Origin: an uncultured Prevotella sp.
Lineage (GTDB): Bacteria > Bacteroidota > Bacteroidia > Bacteroidales > Bacteroidaceae
NCBI GenBank assembly: GCA_946188165.1
Contig: CAMHTW010000004.1
Coordinates: 55,343-119,342 of the forward strand
DNA: 64,000 nt
Direction: 5' to 3'
Part shown: piece after piece, positions 27,112 through 35,835 of the stretch
Position numbering within the stretch: the stretch's first letter is position 1
Layout: the number at the start of each line of letters is the position of its first letter
Notes under the pieces: generated by a model
What the model was told of the DNA's origin: nothing
Databases searched by the model: none
What the model saw: the letters and a program-made list of their open reading frames with translations, nothing else
Program-made: the position numbers and the translations under genes

Positions 27112-28443
27112 TTATTCTTCTATCGTATATAGGAAGTCGTTATACGGATATTTCTGGACATGAAGTTCACGGACACGCTTGTAGAGTGTGTCGCGCAGCG
27201 TGTCAATATTCTCTTTCTGCTTGGCAGAGATAAAGAGACACTCCAGATAGTGTTGGTTATCGCCCGTACGGGCCATCCACGTTTTCTTCAAGTCGTCAAG
27301 GGTCAGATTCTCCTTGGTAACAGGCGTCAGGTCATCTGCCTCCTTCTCAACCCACGAATAGGCATCAATCTTGTTGAATACCAGCATGGACGGCTTATCG
27401 GCACAGCCCAAATCAGACAGTGTTTTCTCCACGACCTGAATTTGTTCCTCGAAGTCCGGATGTGAGATGTCCACGACGTGTACCAGCATATCGGCCTCGC
27501 GCACCTCGTCAAGGGTACTCTTGAAACTTTCCACCAAGTCAGAAGGCAGCTTACGGATAAATCCGACGGTGTCAGCCAACAGGAAGGGCAGATTGTCGAT
27601 GGTCATCTTGCGCACGGTGGTGTCGAGCGTGGCAAAGAGCTTGTTCTCGGCAAAGACATCACTCTTCGACAGCAGGTTCATCATGGTCGACTTGCCCACA
27701 TTGGTATAGCCCACCAGCGCCACACGAATCAGGCGGCCACGGTTCTTGCGCTGCGTGGTCTTCTGCTTGTCTATTTCCACAAGACGTTCTTTCAGCAACG
27801 AGATACGCTGGCGGATAATACGCTGGTCCATCTCCAACTGTGTCTCACCAGGACCACGAAGACCCACCGAGCCTTTTCCGCCACCGGAACCGGAGCCTCC
27901 GCCCTGACGTTCCAGGTGGGACCACAGGCGCTGCAGACGGGGCAGCATATAGCGATACTGTGCCAGTTCCACCTGTGTCTTGGCTTCAGCAGTCTGCGCA
28001 CGCATGGCGAAGATGTCGAGAATCAGACTGGTCCGGTCCAGAATCTTCACCTTCAGCTCGCTCTCGATATTACGGATCTGCTTGGCACTCAACTCGTCGT
28101 CGAAGATAACCATACCCACAGGTTGGGGACAATCCTCATCGCCCAGCGTAACTATCGTTCCATCGAATCCCCGATGAGCGTCCATCCACTCATCGTAGGC
28201 ATCTTCTTGCTGCTTGATATATTGTTTGATTTCCTCGAGTTTACCCTTGCCCACATACGTTACCTGACTGGGACCTTGCACCTTCTGCGTAAAACGCTTC
28301 ACGGTCACGGCTCCAGCGGTATCGGCCAAGAATTCCAACTCGTCCAGATATTCTTTTGTCTTAGCCTCGTCCTGCTGCTGGGTAATCAGACCTACCAGCA
28401 CGGCAGTCTCAGCCTTCACTTCTGATATAACAAATTCCTTCAT
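27112..28443 (-). CDS. hflX: Ribosome-associated GTPase HflX
   Basis: The ATG at 28443 ([18 protein letters not shown]) is the likely start; the longer frame crosses the promoter. The 443-residue protein has the N-terminal HflX domain with [12 protein letters not shown], the GSGGGKG and [13 protein letters not shown] linker, then the G domain with [23 protein letters not shown] and NKIDAY. HflX splits stalled or hibernating ribosomes. A TAACTTTG -7 box at 28462-28469 lies upstream, close to and divergent from the nagB promoter. Confidence 0.95.
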   Translation of the reverse strand: MKEFVISEVKAETAVLVGLITQQQDEAKTKEYLDELEFLADTAGAVTVKRFTQKVQGPSQVTYVGKGKLEEIKQYIKQQEDAYDEWMDAHRGFDGTIVTLGDEDCPQPVGMVIFDDELSAKQIRNIESELKVKILDRTSLILDIFAMRAQTAEAKTQVELAQYRYMLPRLQRLWSHLERQGGGSGSGGGKGSVGLRGPGETQLEMDQRIIRQRISLLKERLVEIDKQKTTQRKNRGRLIRVALVGYTNVGKSTMMNLLSKSDVFAENKLFATLDTTVRKMTIDNLPFLLADTVGFIRKLPSDLVESFKSTLDEVREADMLVHVVDISHPDFEEQIQVVEKTLSDLGCADKPSMLVFNKIDAYSWVEKEADDLTPVTKENLTLDDLKKTWMARTGDNQHYLECLFISAKQKENIDTLRDTLYKRVRELHVQKYPYNDFLYTIEE

Positions 28444-28543
28444 ATATAAAATATATGGCTGCAAAGTTACAAAAAAAACGGAAATTATTGTATACGGCAG
28501 CAAATTTTTCGCTTTTCACTCTTCACTTTTCACTAAAAAATAT

Positions 28544-28551
28544 TACCTTTG
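28544..28551 (+). promoter_or_regulatory. nagB -7 box
   Basis: TACCTTTG at 28544-28551 lies 38 bp before the nagB ATG. A CTTTTCACTCTTCACT repeat occupies the -33 region and no clean TTTG is present there. Confidence 0.5.
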
Positions 28552-28589
28552 CACCCGATAAGACAAAAAACTTTATATTTTTTAAACTT

Positions 28590-29381
28590 ATGAGAGTAAT
28601 TATTGAATCTGATTATCAGAAAATGTCGCAGTGGGCTGCTGAACATGTCATTGAGCGTATCAATGCCTTCAAGCCCACAGCAGAGAAGCCCTTTGTGCTG
28701 GGTTTGCCTACCGGCAGCTCACCCGAGGGAATGTATGCCTGCCTTGTTAAGGCTAATAAGGAAGGCCGTGTATCATTCAAGAACGTGCTGACGTTCAACA
28801 TGGATGAGTATGTAGGACTGCCCGAGTCACATCCTGAGTCGTACCACTCTTTCATGGCTCGCAACCTGTTCGACCACATCGACTGTCCCAAGGAGAATAT
28901 CCACATCCTGAACGGCAACGCCAAGGACTTGGAGGCTGAGTGTGCTCACTACGAAGAGATGATTGCCGAAGCTGGCGGTATCGACCTGTTCATCGGTGGT
29001 ATCGGTCCTGACGGCCATATCGCTTTCAACGAGCCTTTCTCAAGCCTGGCTTCTAAGACCCGCGTCAAGACGCTGACATCTGACACTATCATAGCCAACT
29101 CACGTTTCTTTGATAACGACGTGAACAAGGTGCCCAAGCTGGCCCTGACCGTTGGTGTAGGCACCGTGATGGCTGCCCGCGAGGTCATGATTCTCTGCAA
29201 CGGCCACCACAAGGCTCGCGCCCTGCAGGCCGCAATCGAGGGTCCCGTTTGTCAGGCATGGACCATCTCTGCCCTGCAGACTCACCAGCATGGTATCATC
29301 GTTTGCGACGAGCCCGCTACTGACGAGTTGAAGGTTGCTACCTACAAGTACTTCAAGGATATCGAGAAGGACAACTTGTAA
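28590..29381 (+). CDS. nagB: Glucosamine-6-phosphate deaminase
   Basis: The ATG at 28590 ([20 protein letters not shown]) fits the family; earlier codons in the frame lie in the promoter. The 263-residue enzyme converts glucosamine-6-phosphate to fructose-6-phosphate and ammonia. Visible motifs are [12 protein letters not shown] for phosphate binding, NMDEYVGL with the catalytic aspartate, [14 protein letters not shown] with catalytic Asp and His, and [13 protein letters not shown]. It feeds amino-sugar catabolism into glycolysis. It is convergent with dnaA and ends next to the hairpin of the 58-bp repeat. Confidence 0.96.
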   Translation: MRVIIESDYQKMSQWAAEHVIERINAFKPTAEKPFVLGLPTGSSPEGMYACLVKANKEGRVSFKNVLTFNMDEYVGLPESHPESYHSFMARNLFDHIDCPKENIHILNGNAKDLEAECAHYEEMIAEAGGIDLFIGGIGPDGHIAFNEPFSSLASKTRVKTLTSDTIIANSRFFDNDVNKVPKLALTVGVGTVMAAREVMILCNGHHKARALQAAIEGPVCQAWTISALQTHQHGIIVCDEPATDELKVATYKYFKDIEKDNL

Positions 29382-29402
29382 GATGGATGATGTCTGATGT
29401 CT

Positions 29403-29460
29403 GATGTCTGATGTCTGCTATACCCCCCTCCCGTTCGGGAGGGGTCGGGGGTGGGTAAGA
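29403..29460 (+). repeat. 58-bp repeat, copy A, with GC hairpin
   Basis: This segment is the exact reverse complement of 32277-32334. It contains CCCCTCCCG (29425-29433) pairing with CGGGAGGGG (29436-29444) and a TGATGTC simple repeat. It lies between the convergent nagB and dnaA, where the hairpin could terminate both. Confidence 0.85.
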
Positions 29461-29547
29461 ACATTTTTAGATTCGGCATTACACGCCAAACCCAGTGTTG
29501 TTAAAGTTGCAGAAAGTTGTCCAAGTTGTTTTCTTTAACTCCAACAG

Positions 29548-30954
29548 CTATTTCTTCAGCTTGAAGGAGTTTTCAATGCTGCTCAGCTCCGACAGGAACG
29601 CCTTATCGACTTTCAGACGCTGTTCGATGGCGCTACAGCTATGGATAACCGTAGAATGGTCACGTCCACCAATCAACTGCCCGATACGACCGGCAGGCAT
29701 CTTAGTGTATTTCTGTGCCAGATACATCGAAATCTGACGTACCAGCACATAGTCACGCTTACGGCTGCGACTGAACACCTGCTGCTGGGGAACGTTATAA
29801 TGACCACACACTTTCTCCAGAATATCGTCCACCGTCAACGGTTTGTTATCCACCTTGACAGCACGCTTGATGATACGCTCCGCCAATCGCATATCGACAT
29901 TCGAGTTGTAAACGATTGAATAAGCCATCAATGAGTTCACCACACCCTCCAGGTCACGCACACTACCATTGGCAGTCTCAGCAATAAACTGAATGACATC
30001 CTCAGGAATTTTCAAGCCGTCACGGCGGCACTTTGCCTTCAGGATATCTACGCACAACTGCACGTTAGGATGCTCCAATTCAGCAATCAGTCCACAGGAG
30101 AAACGCGTCAGCAGGCGATCCTTCACACCCTGCAAATCAACAGGAGGACGGTCGGAAGCCAGAATAATCTGCTTGCCCAGACGGAACAGGTGGTCGAAGA
30201 TATGGAAGAACGTGTCAAGCGTCTTCGTTGCTGTAGCCCACTCCTGGATATCATCAACAATGAGCACATCAATCGTTTGATAGAACTGGATGAATTCGTT
30301 TACCTTATTCTGACGTACAGCATCCGTAAACTGCACCTGGAACAAACGGGCCGACACATAGAGCACACGCTTCTGAGGATACATCTCCTTACAACGCACG
30401 CCAATAGCATTAATCAAGTGCGTCTTACCACAACCCGAAGGTCCGAAGACAAAGAAAGGATTGAAAGTTGACTTGCCTGGATGCTCAGCGATAGAGACAC
30501 CCACCGTACGTGGCAACTTGTTCGAAGCACCCTCTATGAAGTTTTGGAATGTCTTGTGGACATCCAGTTGGGGATTCAGATCATTAGCAACGACATCCAG
30601 CACATCAGGCGTCTTATTGGCACGATTTGTGGGTTGAGGACGTTCGATATTCACTGGCTCCTCACCCTCTACTTCCTGAATAATACCATGCTGCTTGTCG
30701 GTAACAACACGATAAGTAAGTTGTACGTTCTGACCGAAGCAGCGTATCAGTGCCTTGCTTAACAGTCTCACATAGTACTGTTCCAGATACTCGTACACGT
30801 ACATACTAGGTACCTGTACGAGAAGAGTCCGGCTGTCCTCGTTGTAACTCTCGAAGACGATTGGCGCGAACCACGTTCTGAATTGCTGCTCCGTGACGTT
30901 GTCCTTAATCAGACTAAGGCAGTTGTCCCAAAGCGCCTTTGGATTATTTACCAT
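29548..30954 (-). CDS. dnaA: Chromosomal replication initiator DnaA
   Basis: The 468-residue protein has the four DnaA domains. The N-terminal domain I (LWDNCLSLIKDNVTEQQFRT) is followed by a linker, then the AAA+ domain with Walker A FGPSGCGKTHL, Walker B VLIVDDIQ and sensor ILASDRPP, and the C-terminal DNA-binding helix-turn-helix GRDHSTVIHSCSAIEQR. It binds DnaA boxes at the origin and opens it. Its own promoter and a structured 375-bp spacer lie upstream. Confidence 0.97.
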   Translation of the reverse strand: MVNNPKALWDNCLSLIKDNVTEQQFRTWFAPIVFESYNEDSRTLLVQVPSMYVYEYLEQYYVRLLSKALIRCFGQNVQLTYRVVTDKQHGIIQEVEGEEPVNIERPQPTNRANKTPDVLDVVANDLNPQLDVHKTFQNFIEGASNKLPRTVGVSIAEHPGKSTFNPFFVFGPSGCGKTHLINAIGVRCKEMYPQKRVLYVSARLFQVQFTDAVRQNKVNEFIQFYQTIDVLIVDDIQEWATATKTLDTFFHIFDHLFRLGKQIILASDRPPVDLQGVKDRLLTRFSCGLIAELEHPNVQLCVDILKAKCRRDGLKIPEDVIQFIAETANGSVRDLEGVVNSLMAYSIVYNSNVDMRLAERIIKRAVKVDNKPLTVDDILEKVCGHYNVPQQQVFSRSRKRDYVLVRQISMYLAQKYTKMPAGRIGQLIGGRDHSTVIHSCSAIEQRLKVDKAFLSELSSIENSFKLKK

Positions 30955-31025
30955 GCGGCGTTACTTACTTTATTATTTAATTATTACTTAAGACTAGTAT
31001 TCGCGGTCTTAGTTGTTTTCGAGTG

Positions 31026-31057
31026 CAAAGTTCGTACTTTTTTTTCTAAAAAACAAA
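31026..31057 (-). promoter_or_regulatory. dnaA promoter
   Basis: On the minus strand TTTG (31054-31057) and GAACTTTG (31026-31033) are 20 bp apart. The -7 box has one mismatch, G for T. The ATG follows about 70 bp later. Confidence 0.5.
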
Positions 31058-31181
31058 TCTGTATTTTTAGTCATTAAGTATGCATATCGTCGTAAATGCT
31101 TAATTTTTCACACTTTACCCTCTTTTAATTTTTTTTAATCTACGAATTCCCTTGCGCAATTGTAAGCTATTGAAAAAGCGA

Positions 31182-31248
31182 ACTTTACACACAAACCTGC
31201 ACACAGTAGAAACTGCGTGCAGGTCAGATTGTTCAAGCGCTGTAAAGT
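31182..31248. other. Nested inverted repeats upstream of dnaA, origin candidate
   Basis: Outer arms ACTTTACA (31182-31189) and TGTAAAGT (31241-31248) enclose ACCTGCAC (31195-31202) with GTGCAGGT (31217-31224) and an inner CAGT/ACTG stem. Sequences resembling DnaA boxes with mismatches, such as TTTACACAC, are present but no perfect TTATCCACA. The 30955-31329 spacer is AT-rich and holds no gene. It could be part of oriC or a regulatory structure. Confidence 0.4.
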
Positions 31249-31329
31249 ATAGAATTATCAAGCATTTGCCGATTTAAAGAGAGCGGTAGTTCTTGTTCGA
31301 TAATTATTTAGACAAATTAAAAATTAAGT

Positions 31330-32238
31330 CTATTTTTGCTTGTCGCTTTTACCAAAAACGGAGAAGTGGACGTAACGCTTCGGATGTGCCTTGAGGTCTA
31401 TCAAGAGAGAGTCAGCAGAAGCGGCTGTCGAGCTCAGATTATTGTAGAGTGTGGCATCACGCATCAGCAGTCCCAGAGTACCCTCGTTGGAGTTCAGCTT
31501 CTTGGTCATCTGCTCCACATTCTCCAGCGTCTTGTTCACGCTTGCGGTCATGGCAGCCACATCGACTTGCGAAAGGTTATGCGTCAGCTGCTGCGTATTA
31601 TCGAGCACACCATTGGCCTTCGTCATCATGCCAGGCACGTCGCGATTCAGTGTTGCCGACAGGGCTCTCAGTTCCTGACTGGTGGCATTCAAGTTACCCG
31701 TCATACCTTCCACATTGTGTAGCGTGTTGCGCAGGGCAGGATCAGCCAACAGGATGTTCAGACTGGTCATAATAGAATCAAGCTTGGGAACGATGGCCTC
31801 AATGGCGGGCATCATCGCACCAATCTTACTCATCATACCCTCTTCAGCACCACCGGAGATGGTATCGCCACTGGCTAACATGTGTAGCGGGTCGCTGCCC
31901 AGCACCAGATTCACCTTGATATTACCCAACAGGTCACTGGCAATCTCGGCACGTGTTCCCTGAGGCACACGCATATTCTTATCCAGACCCATCACAGCCA
32001 CAATCTTGCCTTGTGGGCTGTAGTCGTAGATAATATCCTTCACCACACCCACCTTATAGCCGTTGGCATACACCGGCGACGATGACGAGAGACCGCTCAC
32101 ATCGGTAAACGTCACGTAGTAGGAGTCATCATTCGAAAAAATGGTCAGTCCTTTCAGAAACTGTAGTCCATAGAACAGCACGACGATACCCAGAATGGCT
32201 GTCAGTGCTATCTTCACTTCCTTCGTAAAGAATTTCAT
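31330..32238 (-). CDS. MlaD/MCE-family lipid-transport protein
   Basis: The 302-residue protein has one N-terminal membrane helix (VKIALTAILGIVVLFYGLQF) and an MCE domain with DVSGLSSSSPVYANGYKVGV and SDLLGNIKVNLVLG. A C-terminal helical region is rich in short Asn/Leu repeats. MCE proteins of this type form hexameric rings that carry phospholipids between membranes as part of Mla-like ABC systems. The permease and ATPase partners are not in the window. The upstream neighbour is an amidase gene, an order I associate with Bacteroidota. Confidence 0.9.
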   Translation of the reverse strand: MKFFTKEVKIALTAILGIVVLFYGLQFLKGLTIFSNDDSYYVTFTDVSGLSSSSPVYANGYKVGVVKDIIYDYSPQGKIVAVMGLDKNMRVPQGTRAEIASDLLGNIKVNLVLGSDPLHMLASGDTISGGAEEGMMSKIGAMMPAIEAIVPKLDSIMTSLNILLADPALRNTLHNVEGMTGNLNATSQELRALSATLNRDVPGMMTKANGVLDNTQQLTHNLSQVDVAAMTASVNKTLENVEQMTKKLNSNEGTLGLLMRDATLYNNLSSTAASADSLLIDLKAHPKRYVHFSVFGKSDKQK

Positions 32239-32276
32239 ATCGCGTTATTTTTTATTTTACTTTCTTACTTCTTACA

Positions 32277-32334
32277 TCTTACCCACCCCCGACCCCTCCC
32301 GAACGGGAGGGGGGTATAGCAGACATCAGACATC
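32277..32334 (-). repeat. 58-bp repeat, copy B, inverted relative to copy A
   Basis: Identical over 58 bp to the reverse complement of 29403-29460, including the CCCCTCCCG/CGGGAGGGG hairpin. It lies between the amidase stop and the MlaD start, embedded in ACATCTTACATC simple repeats. Confidence 0.85.
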
Positions 32335-32383
32335 TTACATCATCCATCAGACATCAGACATATTACCTCTTACATCTTACATC

Positions 32384-33724
32384 TTACCTCTTACCTCTCT
32401 TAAACTCCTGAATAGCCTCCTGCACGTTCATCTTCTGACCGTTCTTGAAAGCAATGATAAAGGCTTGAGGAAAGTTCGCCAACTGGGCTTTGCGCAGCTG
32501 ATATATCTCATTGTAGTTCTCCGAACTGCCCAATGTATATTTATACAATCCACCTTCCTGATAGTAGTCGGCCTTGGTCTGCCCCTTCAGTTGTGGATTA
32601 TTAGGCTTCAACTTGGTCGATGATGCCAGAATCTGCACTTTGAATACGGGGGCATCTTTCTTGTCTGCCACCACTGGCGCAGGTTTGGGTGCAGGCTTTG
32701 TCTCCGGGACTGGTGTTGGCTTCGTCTCCGGGACTGGTGTTGGCTTTACCTCTTGGACAGGCTTAGGGGTTGGTTCAGGCATTGGTTCAACCTTCGCCAC
32801 AACCACAGAATCCTCTTTGAGTAGTTCTATGGCAGGCTCTGGCTCCTCCATCTTCGGTTGCACCTTTTTCTCGTCTTTAGCCTTTTCATTATCAACATCT
32901 GTTACACGGCCCTCACGGATATCTGCCAACTCGCGGGCCATTTTACCTTTCGGACGGGAAGGTTTGGTGGCTTGAGTATAATAGTCGACAAAAGCCTGGT
33001 AGATGCCTCTTCCTAATTTCTCCACCCCACTCTCTGAGTGCAGGAAGCTTTCTTCGTCAGGTGTCGAGATGAAGCCAAGCTCTATCAGACAACTGGGCAT
33101 CGATGTCTCGCGCAACACCAGGAATCCTGCCTGTTTCACGCCCTTGTTCTGACGACCAGCTGTTGCACAGGTACGTTTCTGTACCAGTTTAGCCAGTTCT
33201 ACGCTCTTTGCCATGTTATGGTCCTGAATGAACTCAAACATGATATAGCTCTCCGACGAGTTAGGGTCGAAGCCCTGATAACGCTGTTTATAGTCTTTCT
33301 CAATCAGGATGACCGAGTTCTCACGCTTAGCCACATCCAGATTGTCGGCAGCACGGTGCATACCCAGCGTATATGTCTCCAAACCACGTGAGATACGTTT
33401 CTTGGGCAGTGCATTGGTATGAATGCTGATAAAGAGGTCGGCCTTGGCCTTGTTGGCTATATCAGCACGTGTATGCAGAGGTACAAACACATCAGTCTTA
33501 CGGGTGTAAATGACCTTCACATCCTTGCAGTTTTGCTCCACCATTCTTCCGAAGGCCAGCGCCACATTCAGGTTGATATGTTTCTCTTTCGTAATGGCAC
33601 CAACAGCCCCAGCATCATGTCCGCCATGCCCGGCGTCAATCACCAGCGTAAAGGTCTTATCTTTCGCAGCATAAGCCGTCACAGCCAATAACATCAATAT
33701 AGTCAGAATATATATCTTCTTCAT
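32384..33724 (-). CDS. N-acetylmuramoyl-L-alanine amidase with SPOR-like tail
   Basis: The 446-residue protein has a signal peptide ending TAYAA, then an Amidase_3 domain. Its zinc ligands are in LVIDAGHGGHD, the glutamate in KEKHINLN, the histidine in FISIHTNA, and the catalytic glutamate in CLIELGF. A linker with PTPVPETKP repeats leads to a C-terminal SPOR-like segment (FKVQILASSTKL...GLYKYTLG). It cleaves the peptide stem from peptidoglycan, probably at the septum. It overlaps folB by 4 bp. Confidence 0.93.
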   Translation of the reverse strand: MKKIYILTILMLLAVTAYAAKDKTFTLVIDAGHGGHDAGAVGAITKEKHINLNVALAFGRMVEQNCKDVKVIYTRKTDVFVPLHTRADIANKAKADLFISIHTNALPKKRISRGLETYTLGMHRAADNLDVAKRENSVILIEKDYKQRYQGFDPNSSESYIMFEFIQDHNMAKSVELAKLVQKRTCATAGRQNKGVKQAGFLVLRETSMPSCLIELGFISTPDEESFLHSESGVEKLGRGIYQAFVDYYTQATKPSRPKGKMARELADIREGRVTDVDNEKAKDEKKVQPKMEEPEPAIELLKEDSVVVAKVEPMPEPTPKPVQEVKPTPVPETKPTPVPETKPAPKPAPVVADKKDAPVFKVQILASSTKLKPNNPQLKGQTKADYYQEGGLYKYTLGSSENYNEIYQLRKAQLANFPQAFIIAFKNGQKMNVQEAIQEFKRGKR

Positions 33725-34104
33725 CTTATCATTTTTAGTTCCACGCTTGCTCCTTTGCAGTCGGCCCCCATGGGCGGATTTACCTTCGTCACCCTGATGG
33801 TCAGCGTCGTTATCTTTCCAAACGTTTCCATAGCGCGTTGTCCTATTCGGCCTGCCACATGTTCCAACAGCTTTGAGGGTATGGCCATCTCGCTCTTTAC
33901 AAGTTCATAGAGAGTTGCATAATTGATGGTGTCGGCCACGTTATCCGTACGAACAGCCTCCGTCAAGTCGGCATCGACGATGAGCGACACACGATATTCG
34001 CCTCCCACCAGTCTCTCCTGCTCCATCACGCCATGATAGGCGTAGAAGTGCATCTCGTCCAGATATATCTTACTCGTAGCTATCGTCACCTTTTCACTTT
34101 TCAC
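33721..34104 (-). CDS. folB: Dihydroneopterin aldolase
   Basis: The core KIYLDEMHFYAYHGVMEQER, then TINYATLYELVKSEM and KLLEHVAGRIG, identifies FolB of the folate pathway, which forms 6-hydroxymethyl-dihydropterin. The family length is about 120 residues, so the frame is complete. No ATG precedes the core. The start must be a GTG, at 34104 or 34089, and the first of these lies inside a GTGAAAAGTGAAAAG simple repeat. The stop overlaps the amidase ATG by 4 bp. Confidence 0.9.
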   Translation of the reverse strand: MKSEKVTIATSKIYLDEMHFYAYHGVMEQERLVGGEYRVSLIVDADLTEAVRTDNVADTINYATLYELVKSEMAIPSKLLEHVAGRIGQRAMETFGKITTLTIRVTKVNPPMGADCKGASVELKMIR

Positions 34105-34110
34105 TCTTCA

Positions 34111-34788
34111 CTATTCACTCTTCACTTCCATCTCTTCTCCGCCACCAGGCAGGTACTTCTTCAGGGCACGTTCCACGCCCACCTTCCAGGTGTTGATATT
34201 CTCTGACGACAGCGACAGCGAGCTCACCAGTTTGATGACATGTTCGATGGGCATGCGATAGCGCAGTACACCGCTGATGAGTTTGGCATAGTTCCAGTAT
34301 TCAGGATTGAACTTCTCGCTCAGACCCTCCACCGTTATCTTATAGCCACGCGTATTCTCGAACTGGAAGTCGTAACGCTTTGTGCCGTCCTCATTCACCT
34401 GCTTGATAATCTTACCCTTCGTCACCGACTTGGGCAGGAAGATACCTTCCTCGTCGTCTTGCAGACCCGTAAATATCTCGTAAGGATAACCGTCGAGCAG
34501 TCCCACCAGGGCCACCCATTTGTCTTTGTTGTTCTGGAATCTCACTACGTCGCACTCCAATTCCTTGGGGCGCACCTCAGTCACTTCAGGTCTACGGTTT
34601 ACGGCCACGTCATGCAGGTAAGCCTCAGCCACCGCCGTCAGCTGCTGACGTTCATCATCCTTCAGAACGCCCAGCATACGCTGCAGCATCTCAGCCAGTT
34701 CCTCAGCCGTTATGGCGTGAGCTGTCTGCATGCTGACATTGGCCATTTGGTGAGCCAACAGCTCCACCAATGTCTCCTTGTTTTCCAT
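34111..34788 (-). CDS. Stand-alone C-terminal domain of B12-dependent ribonucleotide reductase
   Basis: The 225-residue protein contains ELECDVVRFQNNKDKWVALV, GYPYEIFTG, LPKSVTKGKIIKQV, FNPEYWNYAKLISGVLRYRM and NTWKVGVERALKKYLP. From memory this matches the C-terminal TSCPD-type region of Bacteroidota adenosylcobalamin-dependent ribonucleotide reductase. The catalytic barrel, finger loop and redox cysteines are absent, and the first 60 residues form a separate helical segment. It could be a split subunit, a regulator or a decayed domain. The last residues MEVKSE come from the GTGAAGAGTGAA repeat, and folB follows within 6 bp. Confidence 0.7.
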   Translation of the reverse strand: MENKETLVELLAHQMANVSMQTAHAITAEELAEMLQRMLGVLKDDERQQLTAVAEAYLHDVAVNRRPEVTEVRPKELECDVVRFQNNKDKWVALVGLLDGYPYEIFTGLQDDEEGIFLPKSVTKGKIIKQVNEDGTKRYDFQFENTRGYKITVEGLSEKFNPEYWNYAKLISGVLRYRMPIEHVIKLVSSLSLSSENINTWKVGVERALKKYLPGGGEEMEVKSE

Positions 34789-34887
34789 ATTATCCTAATA
34801 ATAAACGTTTATCGCCTGCAAAGGTAGTGCAAATCGAGCGAAACGCCAAAGGAAAACTCATTTTTCTTATTTATTTTTTGTTATTAC

Positions 34888-35832
34888 TTATACATCAGGC
34901 GGCGTATTGTCATCCCCACCTGGTATGACTGGTGCTGCCTGACGAATAGTGACAGTCTCAGTTTTGCTATCTGACCTTACTGTAATAACAGCCTCTCTTT
35001 CTTGCTCGTTAGTGTTGTCACTCAGTGATATGGTGATGGTGGCATTGCCCTCTCCTGTCTGCTGGTTTGGTGTGGCCCAATTCTGGTTGGAGGAAAGCGT
35101 CCAACGGGCATCGCCAATAATATCAAACTGTACGGTTTCTGCCAAAGCTGAGGCTGTCAATTCATTCGTAGAGACATGGAAGTCAGTTGAAGTGTCCCCC
35201 TGTTGTTTTACAATCAGTTGTTTGGTGATACCTCCTATGCCAGTGAATGTTAAGACTGCTTCACGTTCTGTCTTGGATTTGTTGGCTTCTACTGTCACCG
35301 TAACGCTACCATTATTATCCCCTTCCATCGTACTGAGGGCCATCCAACTAGCCTTACCAGAAATAGTCCAATGGGTATTGCTGGTCACAGTGACATCTTG
35401 ACTTCCAGTTGTATAGTTAAAATTCATGGACGACATACTCAAATCCAGTGCTTCAGCATTGGGCGACTGCGTGATGGTCACATCGCGCACAATACTTCCA
35501 CTAACATTACTCACTTTGACCACAGCTGTTCGCGTAGCTGTCGATGAAGGGTTCAGTGTAACGCTAATAGTAGCATTCTGCGAGCCGCGTCCCTTCGTGG
35601 GGTTAATACTCCGAATCCATGACTCACTCCATGTGATAATCCATTCACAGTTCTGACTGGCAGTTATATATAAGGTTGCAGTTGTGTTACCACCAGGAAT
35701 GTCTACATCTTGCACATTTAAATATTCATTACCTCCTGAAGGCGCGTTTCCACCTCCGTCGTCACCTCCACCACATGCTACCAGCAACAAAGCATATAAC
35801 AGATATAGGATATTTTTCTTCATATTCTTCAT
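34888..35832 (-). CDS. BACON-domain lipoprotein
   Basis: The 314-residue protein has a lipoprotein signal (LLYALLLVACGGGDDGGG) and three tandem BACON domains of about 85 residues, each with the W-blade and the end motif V.I.Q, for example VTITQSPN, LIVKQQGD and VTIRQAAP. BACON domains are usually carbohydrate- or mucin-binding modules on Bacteroidota surface proteins. It is the last gene of the 43463-34888 operon, 3 bp after the PEGA/barrel gene. Confidence 0.88.
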   Translation of the reverse strand: MKNMKKNILYLLYALLLVACGGGDDGGGNAPSGGNEYLNVQDVDIPGGNTTATLYITASQNCEWIITWSESWIRSINPTKGRGSQNATISVTLNPSSTATRTAVVKVSNVSGSIVRDVTITQSPNAEALDLSMSSMNFNYTTGSQDVTVTSNTHWTISGKASWMALSTMEGDNNGSVTVTVEANKSKTEREAVLTFTGIGGITKQLIVKQQGDTSTDFHVSTNELTASALAETVQFDIIGDARWTLSSNQNWATPNQQTGEGNATITISLSDNTNEQEREAVITVRSDSKTETVTIRQAAPVIPGGDDNTPPDV

Positions 35833-35835
35833 TTA

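Noticed and set aside
27478..28425. 315-codon open frame antisense to hflX
   Set aside because: HflX motifs on the minus strand are complete, so this frame is a by-product of its codon use.
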